Positions 1-7,360 of a stretch of DNA of 64,000 nt are shown here, one piece after another. The notes under the pieces were generated by a model, which saw only the letters and a program-made list of their open reading frames with translations, was not told the origin of the DNA and made no database searches. This DNA is from Mesorhizobium sp. B2-1-8 (GTDB lineage: Bacteria; Pseudomonadota; Alphaproteobacteria; Rhizobiales; Rhizobiaceae), in the NCBI RefSeq assembly GCF_006442545.2, contig NZ_CP083953.1, positions 310,001-374,000 of the forward strand, written 5' to 3'. The position numbers were made by a program, and so were the translations under genes. How positions within the stretch are numbered: the first letter of the stretch is position 1; every line of letters begins with the position of its first letter.

Positions 1-464
1 TCGGCATCCGCTTGCCGGCGCTACAATTTCGTAACCAGAGGGTTGAGGCGGCCTACCGCAAGGAGCTTGTTCATGGCGAGGATAGCGCCGAGCGGGCGCA
101 GCCGGCGACGATCGCGGAACTCTTCTCGCACATCCGGCGCAATTACTTTCGACTTTATCTCAACTACGTTTACTTCAATGTGGTTCGACTGACTTATTTA
201 CAGGTAGATAACATCTTCCCCTACGTCGTACTGGGACCAAATATTGTGGCTGGCAAAATCACGCTAGGTGCCATGAACCAGATTCTGAACGCCTTCCTGC
301 AGGTACGTACGTCTATGCAGTTTCTGATCAATTCGTGGACGGTGATCGTGGAACTCTTGTCCATCTACAAGCGCCTGCGCGGCCTTGATGCCAATATCCG
401 GGGCGAACGCCTGCCCAAGATTGACCGGCGCTTCCGCGAGGATCCTCTCGAGACTCCCTGGTGA
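1..464 (+). CDS. BacA/SbmA-family peptide transporter, C-terminal part
   Basis: Partial gene that enters from the left edge; the open frame runs from base 3 to the TGA at 462-464. The roughly 154 visible residues match the C-terminal part of the SbmA/BacA inner-membrane family, with the run [20 protein letters not shown], then a [19 protein letters not shown] segment and a membrane stretch around [15 protein letters not shown]. Members import peptides such as bleomycin and host antimicrobial peptides using the proton gradient, and BacA is needed for chronic infection of legume nodules by some rhizobia. The N-terminal membrane segments lie outside the window, so whether this is BacA proper or a BacA-like paralogue cannot be told. 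Confidence 0.85.
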   Translation, partial: GIRLPALQFRNQRVEAAYRKELVHGEDSAERAQPATIAELFSHIRRNYFRLYLNYVYFNVVRLTYLQVDNIFPYVVLGPNIVAGKITLGAMNQILNAFLQVRTSMQFLINSWTVIVELLSIYKRLRGLDANIRGERLPKIDRRFREDPLETPW

Positions 465-470
465 CCTCGG

Positions 471-904
471 CTAGTGACCATCACCGTTGATCTGCTGCGA
501 CGTCAAGGAGTTCGGATCGATCTCCCGCTGCTTCAGCATGTACCGGATCTGCTTCGGCCCCTTGTTCAGGAAGACGCCCGTCAGCAGGGACAGAATCCAG
601 AAAGGCGCGCCGAAGAGGCTGCCTGTGTGGTCTCCGGTTTAGGAGTCACGTCAGGGTCGGGCGCTTTCGTGCGCTCTGCCTTGAGCTGGATGCGGATGCG
701 GACGTCGTCGGACTGCGGCGTGTCGTCGAGCTGACTCTGGATCTCCTCGAGGATCTCGGCACCCTGCTCGCAAGTCCCGCTGCTCTTGTGATCGCGGATG
801 AAGATTCTGTAATAGCGCATGATCATTGCCCCGAGGCGTTCGCGGTTCGCTTCCCGCTGTGCCTGCCGCCTCGCCTTGTTTACAGCCTTGAAGAGGCTGG
901 ACAT
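471..904 (-). pseudogene. Frameshifted hypothetical membrane protein
   Basis: I do not recognise this family. From the ATG at 904 the frame gives a charged helical segment (MSSLFKAVNKARRQAQREAN), then YYRIFIRDHKSSGTCEQG and an acidic linker, and stops near 581. A protein-like hydrophobic continuation (SLFGAPFWILSLLTGVFLNK, then KQIRYMLKQREIDPNSL) sits in the next frame from about 625 to the TAG at 471, has no start codon of its own, and would be joined by restoring one base near 625-640. I infer one gene with a single-base deletion. It could also be a genuine 107-residue protein with the downstream frame fortuitous. Confidence 0.35.
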
Positions 905-1008
905 GCACTCGAGAAAGATGTCGATGACCACAGCGTTTAGCAAGTGCTCTAATTGCCATTGCTTTGCACAGCCAGATTTCCCTCTCGGCGAATTTGAGGA
1001 GGCGAGCA

Positions 1009-1151
1009 ATGGAAATCGTGCATTCCTGTCGCGGCTGAAATTTGCCTGGCTGATTGGCTGGCACATCCTGCTGCCGGCAATTACCGTCGGACTGGCCTCG
1101 TTCATCGCGATGACAAAGTTGCCGGAAAGGGGCGTCGCGACTTTCCTTTGA
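1009..1151 (+). pseudogene. Decayed 5' fragment of cytochrome bd oxidase subunit I
   Basis: An ATG at 1009 follows a good ribosome binding site (GAGGAGG at 996-1002). After four codons (MEIV) the frame breaks, and the next frame reads AFLSRLKFAWLIGWHILLPA and then a second hydrophobic run with ITVGLASFIAM. This is the conserved N-terminus of cytochrome bd (CydA/CioA) quinol oxidase subunit I. One missing base after the fourth codon would join the two. The similarity ends after about 40 residues, whereas an intact subunit has about 450 to 530, so the gene is a truncated remnant and no quinol oxidase can come from it. Confidence 0.5.
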
Positions 1152-1274
1152 AGACGCCGCTGAGCTGAAGTCAAACACCAAGCGCAATATTGCGGGCTCG
1201 ATCAAACTCGTTCTGGCCGGTGTTCTTGCGTTATCTCGGCCTGCCGCCATTCTCTGAATCAAACGGTGGCCTAG

Positions 1275-1463
1275 TTATTGGAACGCTGACATTCGTGATG
1301 TCCAGATTGCCAAGCCGATGATGACAATCAATATCCAGAAGAGCGAATTAAAAAGCATGCGAACAAGGTCGCGGTTTTGCTCCTTGGTGACGCCAAGTCG
1401 ATCCGAGATAATGTCGCCCGGCGCGATAAACAGCCAGAGTATGAATCGACCGAGCCTTCCCAT
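1275..1463 (-). CDS. Small single-span membrane protein
   Basis: A 62-residue protein with hydrophobic segments at about residues 5-20 (GRFILWLFIAPGDII) and 35-57 (MLFNSLFWILIVIIGLAIW), joined by a charged loop with LGVTKEQNRDLVR. The ATG at 1463 has GAGGAAC about 6 bases upstream on the minus strand. I recall similar short proteins in Mesorhizobium, but no function is known to me. It stands alone between the cydA remnant and the insertion sequence. Confidence 0.55.
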   Translation of the reverse strand: MGRLGRFILWLFIAPGDIISDRLGVTKEQNRDLVRMLFNSLFWILIVIIGLAIWTSRMSAFQ

Positions 1464-1831
1464 GTCCCGTTCCTCGCCGCTTCAGCCAGACACCAAACCA
1501 CCAAGCTCCGTGCAAGTCGAGCGTGGTCATACTTGAAATCTCTCGTTCAGATGCACATCAGTCCTTGGCACCGGAAAATCAGCAAGGCTAAGAACAGATT
1601 GCCGCCGCTCCGTTGCGCGGCACGCCAACGGCGTCGCCTCATGCCAACGGAATTTCGGGCGTGACGCCGTTTAACCAAGGCGCAGCTCGTTAACCGTCAA
1701 AATCGTGTCTGGATGCCGTTTCATTCCCGACGCGATGCCAACGCAACCATGCATGGCATGTTGCGCTTCATCTCGGGCCGCATAACCGGTCCCGAACGAC
1801 GTGATCTTGCAGTCCGTCAGGCAACTACCCA
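1464..1831. other. Intergenic region left of the insertion sequence, no gene seen
   Basis: About 370 bases in which I see no convincing reading frame, RNA or repeat, apart from the tandem copy of the insertion target (gcaactaccc at 1821-1830) described with the insertion sequence. Confidence 0.5.
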
Positions 1832-1841
1832 GCAACTACCC
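1832..1841. repeat. Target-site duplication, left copy
   Basis: The ten bases gcaactaccc directly abut the left inverted repeat and recur at 3115-3124 directly after the right one. A further copy at 1821-1830 is separated from this one by a single base, so the target region itself holds a tandem repeat. Confidence 0.88.
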
Positions 1842-1865
1842 CAGGGCTGCGAATCCAGGTTAACG
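1842..1865 (+). repeat. Left terminal inverted repeat of the ISAs1 element
   Basis: The first bases are cagggctgcgaa, identical to the reverse complement of the right end. The transposase stop codon (1860-1862) lies inside this repeat. Confidence 0.9.
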
Positions 1866-3031
1866 GGGAAGTTGACCGAGGATTGAGGCGAGGTAGTCGG
1901 GGCTCCATCCGGCCTTTTTGCGCCTCAGTTTGATCGACTGCCTGTCGTTGATTGCCCGGACGAGGTTGAGGGCAAAATGGCGGACGATGGCCATGTTGTG
2001 GGCGCCATGGCCCTTTCTGAGCCGCGACTGGTCGTCCTTGAAGACGACATCAAGGGTCCAGTGCAGGGCATTCTCGATCAGCCAGTGGCCGCGCACGGCG
2101 TGGGCGGCCCGTTCGGCGGTGAGGTCGGCGGAGGCGATGAAGTAGCGGGTATCGAAGCGGCTCCTGTCCTTCAGTCCGGTGCGTGAAAAGTGACGCGGAC
2201 GATGGCCTTGACCTCAGGCAGGCGCAGTTCGCCGGGGAAACGGCGCTGGCCTGCGAGCCATCCAGTCTCGCGGCTGACGGTGACGACGCGTTCCTCGATG
2301 CGGCCATGGCCCTTGTCGAGGTCGGTGAAGCTGTCGAGGCTGTCTTGCGGCGCGTCGTCGAAGTAGCGCTCGATCTCGGCGCGCAATGTCGGCTGATTGG
2401 CCTTGACTGCGAGCAGATAGTCGGCGCCGTGAGCGCGGATTGCGGTTGCGATGGCGGCATTTGTGGCAATGGCGTCAATGGAGACGAGCGCGCCCAGGAG
2501 GCCGCCATTGGCGCCGAGGCGCTCCAGAAGCACGGGAATGGCCGTTGTCTCGTTGCTCTTGTCGGCCACGGCCTCCTGGCCGAGCACCAGCCGTGCGGTG
2601 GTGGCGAAGGCGGAAACCAGATGCAGCGGCGCCTTGCCTGCGCTCTTGTCGTGGCTGCGCCGCGAGGTCTTGCCGTCGATGGCAACGAAGTCGGGCTTGT
2701 CCGGCCACGTCTCGCGCACCCACGCGGTGAAGGCGCCGGCAAACAGCGCCGGATCGATGCGGTTCATGAGCAAAGTCAGCCAGCGGCCGCCCGGCACGCC
2801 GTGATGGTAGGGCAGATAGCGGCGCAGGAAGTCAAGATGGGCATTTCCCCACGCTGCTATCAGGTCGTAATCCTCGCAGTCGCAGATCGTGCCGCAGACG
2901 ACCAGAAGCAGCACCTCGGGCAGCGGATGGGCAACCCGCCACGGCTCACGCGGGTCTTCGATCTCGCCAAAATGCTCGAGAAGCGACCTCAGGCGGGACT
3001 TTTCGAATCCTTCAAGGGCGACAGTGGTCAT
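1860..3031 (-). pseudogene. ISAs1-family transposase, frameshifted
   Basis: DDE transposase of the ISAs1 family. The N-terminal part has HFGEIEDPREPWRVAHPLPE, and the catalytic core includes VAIDGKTSRRSHDK, VSAFATTARLVLGQE and the KSNETTAIP region. This frame stops near 2171. The conserved C-terminus (SRTGLKDRSRFDTRYF, VRGHWLIENALHWTLDVVF, KGHGAHNMAIVRHFALNL) continues in the next frame down to the TAA at 1860. The break falls near an AAAA run at 2186-2189 (TTTT on the coding strand) and looks like a one-base deletion. Programmed slippage is an alternative, but I see no classical slippery heptamer in frame. The start at 3031 is preferred over 3049 because GGAG lies 8 bases before it. Confidence 0.85.
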
Positions 3032-3090
3032 GGCGAGGCTCCGAATCATGGGACCCCCATGGAATCAGATCAGCCGCAATCCCCAAAGCG

Positions 3091-3114
3091 CGTTAACCCG
3101 AGTTCGCAGCCCTG
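3091..3114 (-). repeat. Right terminal inverted repeat of the ISAs1 element
   Basis: Read on the minus strand it begins cagggctgcgaa and differs from the left end at three of 24 positions. Confidence 0.9.
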
Positions 3115-3124
3115 GCAACTACCC
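3115..3124. repeat. Target-site duplication, right copy
   Basis: Identical to 1832-1841 and directly adjacent to the right inverted repeat. Confidence 0.88.
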
Positions 3125-3214
3125 TTGCGGCATTGACTCCCGACAGGGCCAGCGTAGGCTGGAGGGCACTCAGCGCGTCGGTCGTCTGGCATTGCCGTGA
3201 CCGGGGGGAAGCCC

Positions 3215-3613
3215 ATGATCGATCAGGTAGCGGGACCTTCTGCTACGGCTTTGCCTCGGCGCGATGTTCATCGCCGCGCGATGCTCAAAGTCAGGGTTTT
3301 CACCATTCCCGGCACCGTTGCCTTTTTCAAGTCGCTTGGGCTGCCCGGCTGGCTGGCCTATGTGACGATCGTGGCGGAACTGGGTGGCGCGGCCTGTCTC
3401 ATCCTGGGCATTTATCCGCGCTATGTCGCCCTGCTTTTGGTGCCGCTCATCCTTGGCACCATCGTCACCGTGCACGGCAAAAAGGGATGGCTGTTCAGCA
3501 ACACCGACGGCGGCTGGGAATATCCGGCGTTCTGGGCTGCGGCTCTTTTTGCAGTGTTTCTTCTGGGCGACGGAGCAGCCACGCTGGTCGCATCGCCTTA
3601 TTTCGGGTTTTGA
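3215..3613 (+). CDS. DoxX-family membrane protein, N-terminus atypical
   Basis: The body matches the DoxX/YphA-like membrane family: GTVAFFKSLGLPGWLAYVTI, then ELGGAACLILGIYPRYVALLL, then a VHGKKGWLFSNTDGGWEYPA loop and a last span AAALFAVFLLGDGAATL. Roughly three membrane spans are visible. The usual first span with its conserved arginine is missing; residues 1-30 are instead hydrophilic and unlike the family. I chose ATG 3215 because GGGGGGAAG lies just upstream; GTG 3197 is also in frame. The 5' end may be rearranged, perhaps connected with the insertion 100 bases upstream. DoxX proteins have been linked to thiol and redox metabolism, but no specific role can be assigned. Confidence 0.6.
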   Translation: MIDQVAGPSATALPRRDVHRRAMLKVRVFTIPGTVAFFKSLGLPGWLAYVTIVAELGGAACLILGIYPRYVALLLVPLILGTIVTVHGKKGWLFSNTDGGWEYPAFWAAALFAVFLLGDGAATLVASPYFGF

Positions 3614-3670
3614 CGATTTGAGGCGATAGTCAAAGCAGCGATTGTGCGTTGCGCTTAGCGAGGACAGGTC

Positions 3671-4180
3671 GTGGAAAGGCTTGCCGATTCAATCGATCCA
3701 CCGAATCCTAGCCGGCGACTGATGCTGTTTGGGCTGGTTTCAGCCTATACGGCCTCTTTGATACCTTGGGCATTGGCCCAGGAGGAGACCGATGCGGATA
3801 GCGGTGCTTTCCTGGCGGTTTCCGCCATTCTGGTCGGCCGCCAGTCGCTCGATCAGGCGCAAGCCCGACGCTTATACGCAGCGCTTGTCGCCGACGAGCC
3901 CGGGTTTCCGGCGGCCGCCAAGGCGCTGCTCGACACAATCGAGCAGCGCAAGATCGATCCCATGCAGTTGCAGAAGATTCTCAACGACGAAAATTCGCCG
4001 CTCAAGCTTGTGCCCTGGCGGATCGTGACGGCCTGGTACATGGGCATCGTCGGCGACGGCGCGAAGGCGCGCTGTCTCGCTTTTGAGACGGCACTCAACG
4101 CGCAGGCAGTTGCCGATGTGTTGAAGCCGCCGACCTACGCCTATGGGGCCTATGGCAGCTGGATCAGAAAACCGATCTGA
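3671..4180 (+). CDS. FAD-dependent sugar/alcohol dehydrogenase, small subunit
   Basis: A 169-residue protein of the sorbitol-dehydrogenase small-subunit family (FAD-SLDH type). A hydrophobic export segment near residues 17-36 (LMLFGLVSAYTASLIPWALA) follows an arginine pair, as expected for Tat-dependent export of this heterotrimer. The body has FLAVSAILVGRQSLD and ends LVPWRIVTAWYMGIVGDG, then YGAYGSWIRKPI, a tail typical of the family. It is followed after 6 bases by the flavoprotein gene and then by the triheme cytochrome, the usual order small-large-cytochrome. The small subunit assists assembly and export of the flavoprotein. The start is GTG 3671 with GAGGACA just upstream. Confidence 0.8.
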   Translation: MERLADSIDPPNPSRRLMLFGLVSAYTASLIPWALAQEETDADSGAFLAVSAILVGRQSLDQAQARRLYAALVADEPGFPAAAKALLDTIEQRKIDPMQLQKILNDENSPLKLVPWRIVTAWYMGIVGDGAKARCLAFETALNAQAVADVLKPPTYAYGAYGSWIRKPI

Positions 4181-4186
4181 GGGAAT

Positions 4187-5824
4187 ATGATGGCCGACAT
4201 CCTGTCAGCGGATTTTATCGTCGTCGGCTCGGGGATCATGGGTTCACTGGTGGCGCACAAGCTGGCGCTCGCGGGTGCGTCGGTGATCATCCTCGAAGCG
4301 GGCCCCCGCGTCACCCGCGGCGAACTGGTGGCGCGCTTCCGCAACTCCACCCGCCGCAGCGACTGGATGTCGCCATATCCGCCCGCCTCCTGGGCGCCGC
4401 ACCCGGTTTACCAACCTGAGCCGAACAACCATCTCATCCAGGCCGGGCCATATCCCTACGCGGCCGAGTACATCAGGCAGGTCGGCGGCACGACGTGGCA
4501 TTGGGCGGCGCATGCCTGGCGCAACGTACGCAACGATTTCAGGATCAAGAGCCTCTATGGTGTCGGCGTCGACTGGCCGATGAGCTACGACGACCTCGAA
4601 CCATTCTACCAGGAGGCGGAGGAGATCATGGGCGTTTCGGGTGCGCCCAACACCGGTTCGCCGCGCAACAAGCCGTTTCCGATGGAGTCTGTGGCCGAAC
4701 CCTATGCCATGCGCCGCCTGCGCGAACGGCTTGTCTCCGACTATCCGGTCGTGTCCAATACCACGGCGCGCAACAGCCGCCCTTATGACGGCCGGCCAGC
4801 CTGCTGCGGCAACAACTCCTGCCAGCCGATCTGCCCCATCGACGCCCAGTATCATGGCGGGCTTGCCGCGGCGGCCGCCGAAGCAGCTGGTGCAAGACTG
4901 ATCGCCAACGCCAATGTCTACAAGCTCGAACATGACGAAAAGGGTCGCATCGCGGCGGCACTCTACTACGATTCCGACAAGGCCTCGCATCGGGTGACTG
5001 GCAAGACCTTCATCGTCGCCGCTAACGGCATCGAGAGCCCGCGCCTGTTGCTCCTTTCGGCCAGCGACAAGTTCCCGAACGGCCTCGCCAACAGCTCCGA
5101 CATGGTCGGGCGCAATTTGATGGATCATCCCAGCACGTCGCTGACCTTCGACGCGGACGAGGACGTGTGGCTGGGGCGCGGGCCGCAAAGCCCAAGCTCC
5201 ATCAACACCATGCGCGACGGCGCGTTCCGCTCGGAGCATGCGCCTTACCGGCTCGATTTCACCAATATCTCGCGGGTCGACGGTGCGACGAAGAGCCTGA
5301 TAGCAGCGGGTGTCTACGGCGCTGAATTGGAAAAGCGCCTGCGCTTCAGCGCGGCGCGCGAGATGAACGTGAAGAACGTGCTCGAAGTCCTGCCGGACCC
5401 TGAGCACAGGATCACGCTCAGTTCGGAAAAGGACGCGATGGGCATCCCGAAGCCCGAGGCGCATTATGCGATCGCCGACTATACCGTGCGGGGCCATGAG
5501 CGATCCCAGCAGGATTTTCGGCGCATTGCCGAGCTGATGGGCGGCACCAATCTGCGCTTCAGCAAGAACGGAGACTTCGCCAACAACCAGCATATTTGCG
5601 GCACGTTGAGCATGGGCAGCGACCCCAAGACCTCGGTCTGCGACGGCTATGGTCGCGCGCACGATCACGAGAACCTGTTTCTCGCCAGCACCGGTGTGCT
5701 GCCGACAGCGGCGACTTGCAATTCGACGGAAAATGGCCTGGCGGTAGCACTGCGCTCGGTTGCGCACATATTGGGACAGCAAGCGGCCTCGACCGGCGCT
5801 GCTGGCGGCGCGGCAAAATCATGA
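4187..5824 (+). CDS. GMC-family FAD dehydrogenase, large catalytic subunit
   Basis: A 545-residue glucose-methanol-choline oxidoreductase. The N-terminal FAD fold shows VVGSGIMGSLVAHKL and ILEAGPR; the run VGGTTWHWAAHAWR contacts the flavin; a cysteine cluster CCGNNSCQPICPIDAQYHG lies near residues 205-223; the C-terminus has HICGTLSMGSDP and TAATCNSTENGLAVAL with the His/Asn region used in catalysis. The cysteine cluster is typical of gluconate, fructose and sorbitol dehydrogenases, where it can hold an Fe-S cluster that passes electrons to the cytochrome subunit. The protein oxidises a sugar, sugar acid or alcohol in the periplasm; the substrate cannot be read from the sequence. Two adjacent ATG codons (4187, 4190) could start it. 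The stop overlaps the cytochrome start (ATGA). Confidence 0.9.
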   Translation: MMADILSADFIVVGSGIMGSLVAHKLALAGASVIILEAGPRVTRGELVARFRNSTRRSDWMSPYPPASWAPHPVYQPEPNNHLIQAGPYPYAAEYIRQVGGTTWHWAAHAWRNVRNDFRIKSLYGVGVDWPMSYDDLEPFYQEAEEIMGVSGAPNTGSPRNKPFPMESVAEPYAMRRLRERLVSDYPVVSNTTARNSRPYDGRPACCGNNSCQPICPIDAQYHGGLAAAAAEAAGARLIANANVYKLEHDEKGRIAAALYYDSDKASHRVTGKTFIVAANGIESPRLLLLSASDKFPNGLANSSDMVGRNLMDHPSTSLTFDADEDVWLGRGPQSPSSINTMRDGAFRSEHAPYRLDFTNISRVDGATKSLIAAGVYGAELEKRLRFSAAREMNVKNVLEVLPDPEHRITLSSEKDAMGIPKPEAHYAIADYTVRGHERSQQDFRRIAELMGGTNLRFSKNGDFANNQHICGTLSMGSDPKTSVCDGYGRAHDHENLFLASTGVLPTAATCNSTENGLAVALRSVAHILGQQAASTGAAGGAAKS

Positions 5825-7212
5825 GCCGCGCCATGCCTCGCCTGTTTCGCCGCTCAGGTGTTGCCTTGGCGCTGTCGATTGCCGTGAACCCTGCTCTTAG
5901 CGCGGATATGGATCAGATTGCCCGCGGCAAGTATATCGCTACTGCCTCCGATTGCGTGGCCTGCCACACCGCTCCCGGCGGCGCGGTGATGGCGGGCGGC
6001 CTGCCGCTTGCAACGCCGATCGGGCCCATTATGTCAACCAATATAACCCCGTCGAAGGAAAACGGTATCGGCAGCTATACGCTGGAGCAGTTCGGCGCGG
6101 CGTTGCGCAAGGGCGTGCGTGCCGACGGCAAGCATCTCTACCCGGCCATGCCCTATACGGCCTATGCACTGCTGTCGGGCGACGACGTCGAGGCACTCTA
6201 TGCGTTTTTCATGAACGGCGTGGCCCCGGTCGAGACTAGCCCCGCCGAAACGAAACTGCCGTTTCCGTTCAACATTCGCCTGTCGATGGCGGCCTGGAAC
6301 CTGCTGTTCCTCGACAACGGCCCTTACAAGCCCGATCCGGCGCATGACGCCGAATGGAACCGCGGCGCCTATCTGGCGCGTGGACCCACGCATTGCGGTA
6401 CCTGCCATTCGCCTCGCAATCTATTCATGGCGGAAAAGACCTCCAGCGAAATGGCCGGCGGCGATGTCGGCTTCTGGCATGCACCCAACATCACCTCCGA
6501 TGCCAACAGTGGTGTGGGCGGGTGGAGCGTCGAGGAACTGGTCACTTACATGCGTGACGGCCATGCCGCCGGCAAGAGCCAGGCGGCCGGTCCGATGGCG
6601 GAAGCGGTAGACAACAGCTTGCGATTCCTGATGCCTGAAGATTTGCAGGCGATCGCGGTCTACGTGAAATCCATACCGGCGGCTCACGATGCCGTCGACA
6701 CGAAGCCGGTCTTTGCATGGGGCAGTCCTTCGGACGAACTGGAGAGTATCCGCGGCTTTGCGTTGCCGCAGGATCGCGACAAAATGAGCGGCCCGCAGCT
6801 CTACGACGCCTATTGCGCGAGCTGCCATCAGGCACAAGGGCAGGGCAGTTTCGAAGGCGGTCTGCCGCCGCTGCTGCACAACACCGCGCTCGGCCGAGAA
6901 AATTCCAACAATTTGGTGATGGTGATGCTGGAGGGCCTGCGTCGCCAACCGGACGTTCTGATGCCCGGCTTCGCGAAGGAACTTTCGGATACGCAAATTG
7001 CCACGCTGGGCACCTATCTGATTCAGCATTTTGGCAACCCGGCGGCCAAAGTGGACGTTGGGCAAGTCTCGGAGCTGCGCGCCGGCACGCAGAAATCCAT
7101 GCTGGTTCCGGCCATACGAGTGGCCATGGTCGTCGGCGCGCTGGTGCTGATCGGGCTTGTCGTCCTATGGCTGCGTCGGCGAAGAAATAGGGCCGTTGTG
7201 GTCCAGCATTGA
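5821..7212 (+). CDS. Triheme membrane-bound cytochrome c, dehydrogenase subunit
   Basis: A 463-residue protein with a signal peptide (about residues 1-28, ending NPALSA), three haem-binding motifs CVACH, CGTCH and CASCH, and a C-terminal membrane anchor (VAMVVGALVLIGLVVLWLRR) followed by basic residues. This is the architecture of the cytochrome subunit of membrane alcohol, gluconate and sorbitol dehydrogenases, which passes electrons from the flavoprotein to ubiquinone. Its ATG overlaps the stop of the flavoprotein gene by four bases (ATGA), so the three subunits are translationally coupled. Axial methionine regions are visible after each haem site, for example PAMPYTAYA and LMPGFAKEL. Confidence 0.9.
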   Translation: MSRAMPRLFRRSGVALALSIAVNPALSADMDQIARGKYIATASDCVACHTAPGGAVMAGGLPLATPIGPIMSTNITPSKENGIGSYTLEQFGAALRKGVRADGKHLYPAMPYTAYALLSGDDVEALYAFFMNGVAPVETSPAETKLPFPFNIRLSMAAWNLLFLDNGPYKPDPAHDAEWNRGAYLARGPTHCGTCHSPRNLFMAEKTSSEMAGGDVGFWHAPNITSDANSGVGGWSVEELVTYMRDGHAAGKSQAAGPMAEAVDNSLRFLMPEDLQAIAVYVKSIPAAHDAVDTKPVFAWGSPSDELESIRGFALPQDRDKMSGPQLYDAYCASCHQAQGQGSFEGGLPPLLHNTALGRENSNNLVMVMLEGLRRQPDVLMPGFAKELSDTQIATLGTYLIQHFGNPAAKVDVGQVSELRAGTQKSMLVPAIRVAMVVGALVLIGLVVLWLRRRRNRAVVVQH

Positions 7213-7360
7213 GCGGAAGTCACGGTGTGACATGACGCTCTCAACCCTGTGCATGTCGCCCAAATACTGATCTGCTTTGGGATGAGGGGATGCATAAAAA
7301 CAAAGGCCCAAGCCGCGTCGAATGAATCCGTTCAGATGCGATGGCCTGGCGGAGATGGTG

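Larger units (their letters stand above)
1842..3114 (-). mobile_element. ISAs1-family insertion sequence, 1273 bp
   Basis: A complete element bounded by 24-base terminal inverted repeats (1842-1865 and 3091-3114, 21 of 24 positions matching) and flanked by the direct repeat gcaactaccc on both sides (1832-1841 and 3115-3124). Its single transposase gene fills it on the minus strand. Length, end structure and a target duplication of about 10 bases all fit the ISAs1 family. The transposase is frameshifted, so this copy is probably immobile unless helped in trans. The intact ends and perfect target duplication suggest a fairly recent insertion. Confidence 0.92.

Noticed and set aside
4244..5782. 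Long open frame on the minus strand (512 codons)
   Set aside because: It mirrors the GMC flavoprotein gene on the plus strand, which has clear family motifs; the minus-strand product is Arg/His/Val-rich with no recognisable domain. GC-rich codon use creates such frames.
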